From: Zea mays
Taxonomy: Eukaryota > Streptophyta > Magnoliopsida > Poales > Poaceae
DNA: 64,000 nt
Reading direction: 5' to 3'
NCBI RefSeq assembly: GCF_902167145.1
Contig: NC_050097.1
Location: 140,083,982-140,147,981 of the forward strand
Below are positions 58,086 to 64,000 of the stretch, in pieces (the first letter of the stretch is position 1; each line of letters starts with the position of its first letter). A program made the translations under genes and the position numbers. The notes beneath the pieces were generated by a model. It ran no database searches. It saw nothing but the letters and a program-made list of their open reading frames with translations, and had not been told where the DNA came from.

Positions 58086-59333
58086 TGAAAGGGAAATGTG
58101 CCCTTGGGCCATTTCTAAGTATTTTGGTGATTGAATGTCAACACAAGTGCTTAAATGTGCCCATGGTTGAACAAAGTGCAAATCACAAGTAAAGGTATGT
58201 TTCTAAGCCTTAGTACATTGGTTTTGTGTACTAATATCTTGTCTAAGTGTTAGAAACAGGAAGAAGAAGAAAAGAAAAGAAGTGGAGAGTGGCTGTGTAC
58301 AGCCAAAGGCTGTTTCAGGCTGGGGCACCGGACTGTCCGGTGTGCACCGGACAGTGTCCAGTGCGCCAGACCAGCGTGGAGCAAACCAGCCGCTCTCGGG
58401 TTTTTCTTCGGCGACTTCGGCTAAAATTCACCGGACTGTCCGATGTGCACCGGACTGTCCGGTGAGCCAACGGTCGGCCGCGCGATCGGCGCGCGACACG
58501 TGGCCGAGCCAACGGTCGAGAAGGGGCACCGGACTGTCCGGTGTGCACCGGACATGTCCGGTGCGCCAACGGTGCGCAGATCTGACTCAGACAGCAACGG
58601 TCGGATGCGCTGTTTATGGAAACAAATCGGGCACCGGACAGTGTCCGGTGTGCACCGGACTGTCCGGTGCGCCACGAGACAGAAGGCAAAGATGGCCTTC
58701 CAGATTTGTTCCCAACGGCTCCTAGCTGCCTTGGGGCTATAAAAGGGACCCCTTGGCGCATGGAGGAGTACACCAAGCATTCCTACAACTCTTCTAAGCA
58801 CCAAGACATCAATCTCACGCATTCGTTTCATTGTGATAGCATATAGAGCTCTTGTGGAGTTGTGAACTCTTTGTGTTGCATTGCGAGCTCTTGTTGCGAC
58901 TTGTGTGCGTGTTGTTGCTCTGATTTTCGAGTCTTGTGTGCGTTGCTCATTCCCACCTTACTCCGTATTTCTTTGTGAACTCAATTGTAAGGGCGAGAGA
59001 CTCCAAGTTGTGGAGATTCCTCGCAAACGGGAAAAGATCAAAGGAAAGAAAAACACCGTGGTATTCAAGTTGATCATTGGATCACTTGAGAGGAGTTGAG
59101 TGCAACTCTCGTCCGTTGGGACGCCACAACGTGGAGTAGGCAAGTTTTGTACTTGGCCGAACCACGGGATAACCACCGTGTCAACTCTGTGATTGCTTTC
59201 TTGTGGTTATCGTGTTTTGAGTTCTCTCTAGCCACTTGGCAATTACTGTGCTAACGCTTAATCTAAGTTTTGTGGCTATAAGTTTAAGTTTTTACAGGAT
59301 CACCTATTCACCCCCCCCCTCTAGGTGCTCTCA
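58086..59333 (+). repeat. 5' LTR of the right-hand Sirevirus
   Basis: 1248 bp from TGAAAGGGAAATGTGCC to CTCTAGGTGCTCTCA. TATA box CTATAAAAG at 58737-58745. Upstream of it, between 58325 and 58670, four clusters of paired palindromes (CACCGGAC-N-GTCCGGTG and variants with two or three central bases) occupy the promoter region. Confidence 0.9.
58326..58668. repeat. palindrome clusters in the LTR upstream region
   Basis: Clusters near 58326, 58430, 58527 and 58632, each holding two inverted repeats with CACCGGAC/GTCCGGTG arms separated by a TG or similar step. The same motif is found in both LTRs of the minus-strand Sirevirus and, decayed, in the third. Conserved LTR palindromes are described for Sireviruses; their role is unproven. 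Confidence 0.85.
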
Positions 59334-59335
59334 AT

Positions 59336-59348
59336 TGGTATCAGAGCC
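59336..59348 (+). promoter_or_regulatory. primer-binding site (initiator Met tRNA)
   Basis: TGGTATCAGAGCC lies two bases after the LTR. Confidence 0.92.
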
Positions 59349-59382
59349 GTTCTCTTCACAAAGGGACTTACCGCCCGAAGAG

Positions 59383-61734
59383 ATGGATCCTAAGGGGAAG
59401 GGAATTGTGATCAACGACAAGGAGAAGGAGTCCTTCGTGAACGAGCCAAGGGATGACAAGTCCAACGACTCGGGCTCGGGCCACAGGCACAAAGATGGGA
59501 AGAAGAAGAAGACAAGGCGCATCAAGGAGATCGTCTACTACGACAGCGACGAGTCCTCTTCTTCTCAAAAGGACAACGACGACCACGACAAACAAAAGAC
59601 GGTTAACTCAAACTTTTCTTTTGATTATTCGCGCATTCCACATAGCTCAAATGCTCATTTGCTCCCCATTCCACTTGGCAAGCCTCCTCACTTTGATGGA
59701 GAGGACTACGGATTTTGGAGTCACAAAATGCGTACTCACCTATTTTCTCTCCATCCAAGCATTTGGGAGATTGTAGAAAGTGGAATGAAATTTGATAGCT
59801 CGGATAGCCCTTCATTTATTAATGAACAGATCCATAAAAATGCACAAGCTACTACTGTGTTGCTAGCCTCTCTGTGCAGGGATGAGTATCACAAGGTGAG
59901 CGGCTTGGACAATGCCAAGCAGATTTGGGACACCCTCAAGATCTCTCATGAGGGGAATGATGTCACCTTACTCACCAAGATGGAGTTGGTGGAAGGCAAG
60001 CTCGGACGATTTGCGATGATAAGGGGCGAGGAGCCGACACAAACATACAATAGGCTCAAGACCCTTATCAACAAAATAAGGAGCTACGGAAGCACGCGAT
60101 GGACGGATCACGACGTCGTCCGCCTAATGCTAAGGTCATTTACCGTTCTTGATCCTCATTTGGTGAATAATATTCGTGAGAATCCCAGGTACACCAAAAT
60201 GTCGCCCGAAGAAGTCTTAGGAAAATTCGTCAGCGGGCGAATGATGATCAAGGAGGCAAGGTACGTGGACGACGCCTTGAATGGACCGATCAACGAACCA
60301 CAACCTTTTGCTCTCAAAGCAACAAGAAGTAAGGAGGCGCTACCTAGCAAGGTGGCACAAATTGAGGCGGTCGGACTTAATGATGAAGAGATGGCTCTCA
60401 TCATCAAACGCTTCAAGACGGTGCTGGAAGGTCACAAGGGGCAGCCGAGCAAGACCAAGACGAAGGGGAAGCGCTCATGCTTCAAGTGCGGTAAGATTGG
60501 TCATTTTATTGCTAACTGTCCCGATAATGACAGTGACCAGGAAAAGGGAAACAAGAAGGAAAAGAAGAAGCATTACAAGAAGGCAAAGGGCGAGGCGCAT
60601 CTAGGCAAGGAGTGGGACTCAGACTGCTCCTCTTCCGACTCCGACAATGAAGGACTCGCCGCCACCGCCTTCAACAAATCAACCCTCTTCCCAAACGAGC
60701 GTCACACATGCCTTATGGCAAGGGAGAAGAAGGTATGTACTCGCAACTCTACCTATGCTTCTTCAAGTGAGGACGAATCTAGTGATGAGGATGAAGTAGA
60801 TTATTCATGTTTGTTTAAGGGCTTAGATAGATCTAAGATAGACAAAATTAATGAATTAATTGATGCCTTGAATGAAAAGAATATACTTTTAGAAAAGCAA
60901 GAGGATTTGTTATATGAAGAACATGATAAGTTTGTAGAGGCTCAAAAATCCCTTGCATTAGAAATTAAGAGAAATGAAATGCTTGCTTGTGAAGTGTCAA
61001 CATGCCATGATTCTATTTCTAACTTAAAGAGCATAAACGATGATTTAAATGCTAAACTAGTAGAAGCAAATAAATCCAACTCTTGTGTTGAATATGTTGA
61101 AATTTGCACTAGGTGTAAGGATATTGATATTAATGCTTGTAGCGAACACTTAGTTTCTATTTCAAAATTGAATGATGAATTAGCTAGTCTTAATGCTCAA
61201 CTTAAGACTAGCAAGAGTAATTTTGATAAACTAAAATTTGCTCGGGATGCCTACACGGTTGGTAGACACCCCTCAATTAAAGATGGGCTTGGCTTCAAGA
61301 GAGAAGTCAAGAACTTGACAAGCCATAAGGCTCCTATCTCCGCCAAGGAGAAAGGGAAGGCTCCTATGGCTAGTAGCACTAAAAAGAACCATGCTTTTTT
61401 GTATCATGATAGAAGTGCTTATAGGGGTTATAATGCTTATGATGATTTTGATGCTCATAGTTCTTCCTTTATGCATGGTAGAAATATGTCTAGGAAAAAT
61501 GCTATGCCTAGAAAGAATGTTATTCATGCTCCTAGGAAAGTAGTGAATGAACCTTCTACAATTTATTGTGCTTTAAATGCTTCCTTTGTTATTTGTAGAA
61601 AGGATAAGAAAATTGTTGCTAGGAAGTTAGGGGCAAAATGCAAGGGAGACAAAACCTGCATTTGGGTCCCTAAGGATATTTGCACTAACCTTGTAGGACC
61701 CAACATGAGTTGGGTACCTAAGTCCCAAGCCTAA
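59383..61734 (+). CDS. gag: Sirevirus gag
   Basis: Starts at [17 protein letters not shown] (ATG 59383), chosen because the upstream in-frame ATG at 59236 lies inside the LTR before the primer site. 783 residues. Order: basic and charged N-terminus ([11 protein letters not shown]), UBN2-type capsid-like core ([18 protein letters not shown], then [17 protein letters not shown]), CCHC zinc knuckle [14 protein letters not shown] at about residues 366-379, an acidic [11 protein letters not shown] patch, a long coiled coil (about 480-640) and a basic tail ending [10 protein letters not shown]. No interruptions. It forms the virus-like particle and binds element RNA. Confidence 0.9.
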   Translation: MDPKGKGIVINDKEKESFVNEPRDDKSNDSGSGHRHKDGKKKKTRRIKEIVYYDSDESSSSQKDNDDHDKQKTVNSNFSFDYSRIPHSSNAHLLPIPLGKPPHFDGEDYGFWSHKMRTHLFSLHPSIWEIVESGMKFDSSDSPSFINEQIHKNAQATTVLLASLCRDEYHKVSGLDNAKQIWDTLKISHEGNDVTLLTKMELVEGKLGRFAMIRGEEPTQTYNRLKTLINKIRSYGSTRWTDHDVVRLMLRSFTVLDPHLVNNIRENPRYTKMSPEEVLGKFVSGRMMIKEARYVDDALNGPINEPQPFALKATRSKEALPSKVAQIEAVGLNDEEMALIIKRFKTVLEGHKGQPSKTKTKGKRSCFKCGKIGHFIANCPDNDSDQEKGNKKEKKKHYKKAKGEAHLGKEWDSDCSSSDSDNEGLAATAFNKSTLFPNERHTCLMAREKKVCTRNSTYASSSEDESSDEDEVDYSCLFKGLDRSKIDKINELIDALNEKNILLEKQEDLLYEEHDKFVEAQKSLALEIKRNEMLACEVSTCHDSISNLKSINDDLNAKLVEANKSNSCVEYVEICTRCKDIDINACSEHLVSISKLNDELASLNAQLKTSKSNFDKLKFARDAYTVGRHPSIKDGLGFKREVKNLTSHKAPISAKEKGKAPMASSTKKNHAFLYHDRSAYRGYNAYDDFDAHSSSFMHGRNMSRKNAMPRKNVIHAPRKVVNEPSTIYCALNASFVICRKDKKIVARKLGAKCKGDKTCIWVPKDICTNLVGPNMSWVPKSQA

Positions 61735-64000
61735 AATTGCCTTGCAGGTTTATGCATCCGGGGGTTCAAGCTGGATTATCGACAGCGGATGCACAAACCA
61801 TATGACGGGGGAGAAGAAGATGTTCACTTCCTACGTCAAGAATAAGGATTCCCAAGATTCAATTATATTCGGTGATGGGAATCAAGGCAAGGTAAAAGGA
61901 TTAGGTAAAATTGCAATTTCTAATGAGCATTCTATCTCTAATGTATTTTTAGTAGAGAGTCTTGGATATAATTTACTATCTGTTAGTCAATTATGTCATA
62001 TGGGATATAACTGTCTATTTACAAATGTAGATGTGTCTGTCTTTAGAAGAAGTGATGGTTCACTAGCTTTTAAGGGTGTATTAGACGGCAAACTTTATTT
62101 AGTTGATTTTGCAAAAGAAGAGGCCGGTCTAGATGCATGCTTAATAGCTAAGACTAGCATGGGCTGGCTGTGGCATCGCCCCTTAGCACATGTGGGGATG
62201 AAGAACCTTCACAAGCTTCTAAAGGGAGAACACGTGATAGGTTTGACTAACGTGCATTTCGAAAAAGATAGACCTTGTGCAGCTTGTCAAGCAGGTAAAC
62301 AAGTGGGAGGAGCGCATCACAGCAAGAACGTGATGACCACTTCAAGACCCCTAGAGCTGCTGCATATGGACCTCTTCGGACCCGTCGCCTATCTGAGCAT
62401 AGGAGGGAGTAAGTATGGTTTAGTTATTGTTGATGACTTTTCCCGCTTCACTTGGGTATTCTTTTTGCAGGATAAGTCTGAAACCCAAGGAACCCTCAAG
62501 CGCTTCCTCAGGAGAGCTCAAAATGAGTTTGAGCTCAAAGTGAAGAAGATAAGGAGCGACAACGGGTCCGAGTTCAAGAACCTTCAAGTGGAGGAGTTCC
62601 TTGAGGAGGAAGGGATCAAGCATGAGTTCTCCGCTCCCTACACACCACAGCAAAATGGTGTGGTAGAGAGGAAGAACAGGACGCTAATCGACATGGCGAG
62701 GACTATGCTTGGAGAGTTCAAGACCCCCGAGCGTTTTTGGTCGGAAGCCGTGAACACGGCTTGCCACGCCATCAACAGGGTCTACCTTCACCGCCTCCTC
62801 AAGAAGACGTCGTATGAACTTCTAACCGGTAACAAACCCAATGTATCGTACTTTCGTGTATTTGGGAGCAAGTGCTACATTCTAGTGAAGAAGGGTAGAA
62901 ATTCTAAGTTTGCTCCCAAAGCAGTAGAAGGGTTTTTGTTAGGTTATGACTCAAATACAAAGGCGTATAGAGTCTTCAACAAATCATCAGGTTTGGTTGA
63001 AGTCTCTAGCGACGTTGTATTTGATGAGACTAATGGCTCTCCAAGAGAGCAAGTTGTTGATTGTGATGATGTAGATGAAGAAGATGTTCCGACGGCCGCT
63101 ATACGAACCATGGTGACTGGAGAAGTGCGGCCACAGGAACAAGATGAACGAGATCAACCTTCTTCCTCAACTATGGTGCATTCCCCAACCGAAGGTGACG
63201 TACAGGTACCTCAAGTGGAGGCGATTGATCAAGGGGGAGCACAAGGTGATCAAGTGATGGAGGAAGAAGCGCAACCGGCACCTCCAACCCAAGTTCGAGC
63301 GATGATTCAAAGGGATCATCCCGTCGACCAAATTCTGGGTGATATTAGCAAGGGAGTAACTACTCGATCTCGATTAGTTAATTTTTGTGAGCATTACTCC
63401 TTTGTCTCTTCTATTGAGCCTTTCAGGGTAGAGGAGGCGTTGCTAGATCCGGATTGGGTATTGGCCATGCAAGAGGAGCTAAACAACTTCAAGCGCAATG
63501 AAGTTTGGACACTGGTGCCTCGTCCCAAGCAAAATGTTGTGGGAACCAAGTGGGTGTTCCGCAACAAACAGGACGAGCACGGGGTGGTGACGAGAAACAA
63601 GGCTCGACTTGTGGCAAAAGGTTATGCCCAAGTCGCAGGTTTGGATTTCGAGGAGACTTTTGCTCCTGTGGCTAGGCTAGAATCCATTCGTATCTTGCTA
63701 GCATATGCCGCTCACCATTCTTTCAGGTTGTACCAAATGGATGTGAAGAGCGCCTTCCTCAACGGGCCGATCAAGGAGGAGGTGTACGTGGAGCAACCCC
63801 CTGGCTTCGAGGATGAACGGTACCCCGACCATGTGTGTAAGCTCTCTAAGGCGCTCTATGGACTTAAGCAAGCCCCAAGAGCATGGTATGAATGCCTAAG
63901 AGATTTTTTAATTGCTAATGCTTTCAAGGTTGGGAAAGCCGATCCAACTCTTTTTACAAAGACATGCGATGGTGATTTGTTTGTGTGTCAAATTTATGTC
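61709..64000 (+). CDS. pol: Sirevirus pol, open to the window edge (partial)
   Basis: The frame is +1 relative to gag and overlaps its last 26 bases (opens after TGA at 61706). It has no stop to 64000. Protease: [12 protein letters not shown] (Asp codon 61781). HHCC finger: HRPLAHVG and CAACQAGKQ. Integrase: [25 protein letters not shown]. Reverse transcriptase from about 63430: [50 protein letters not shown]. The window ends at FVCQIYV, just before the expected catalytic Asp pair of YVDD. All visible catalytic residues are kept. How pol is expressed from a shifted frame is not settled by the sequence. Confidence 0.92.

Larger units (their letters stand above)
58086..64000 (+). mobile_element. 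Sirevirus (Ty1/Copia, Opie/Ji-like), left 5.9 kb
   Basis: 5' LTR (58086-59333), initiator-Met primer site, full gag and most of pol, all open, running off the right edge. It interrupts the second Gypsy element after TTTAC (58081-58085). It is the least damaged element in the window. Confidence 0.92.

Noticed and set aside
59236..59382. In-frame ATG at 59236 as start of Sirevirus gag
   Set aside because: It lies inside the LTR upstream of the primer-binding site. The ATG at 59383 is the first after the PBS and gives the usual gag N-terminus.

Overview
This is a grass nuclear genome window, almost certainly maize (Zea mays) or a close relative. The evidence is GT-AG introns, GC-rich coding exons, Sirevirus (Ji/Opie-like) Copia elements with initiator-Met tRNA primer sites, giant Tekay/Del-type LTRs, and Helitron termini of the grass type carrying pieces of host genes. 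One ordinary host gene looks intact. The rest is transposons nested in transposons plus shuffled gene fragments.

Layout. Positions 1-6630: plus-strand fragments of several unrelated genes (organellar ribosomal protein bL36, an unrecognised gene, a uroporphyrinogen decarboxylase exon, a DRG GTPase exon, and a monothiol glutaredoxin S17 pseudogene), ending at a Helitron 3' hairpin plus CTAG|T. Positions 6631-8628: repeat-like DNA and then the gene's 5' flank. Positions 8629-14189: a seven-exon gene encoding an FHA plus PIN-domain protein like PARALLEL SPINDLE 1 (PS1), with three KEN boxes in its middle region. Positions 14938-30433: a minus-strand Helitron carrying minus-strand fragments (exportin-7-like, possible Ist1-like, PROSC/YggS, others), split by a complete 9.1-kb Sirevirus (18200-27311, target duplication ACACG). 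Positions 30434-37484: MITEs and decayed LTR remnants. Positions 37485-44218: a degenerate third Copia element. Positions 44461-54775: a gag-only Ty3/Gypsy element carrying a spliced antisense gene. It is split by a 4.3-kb Tekay/Del-like solo LTR and by a Cassandra-type TRIM whose LTRs contain 5S-rRNA-like promoter sequence. Positions 54776-58085: another Gypsy element with pol deleted. It is interrupted by a second Sirevirus (58086 to the window end), whose pol frame is open as far as the window reaches.

How it fits together. Only PS1 looks like a functional host gene. The captured fragments have broken reading frames or lost key residues. The autonomous-type elements are the two Sireviruses. 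The minus-strand copy has four nonsense codons. The copy at the right edge shows none in the 2.3 kb of pol visible. In the right half the nesting order is readable: the gag-only Gypsy is oldest; the solo LTR, Cassandra and the second Gypsy came later; the right-hand Sirevirus is youngest in that stack.
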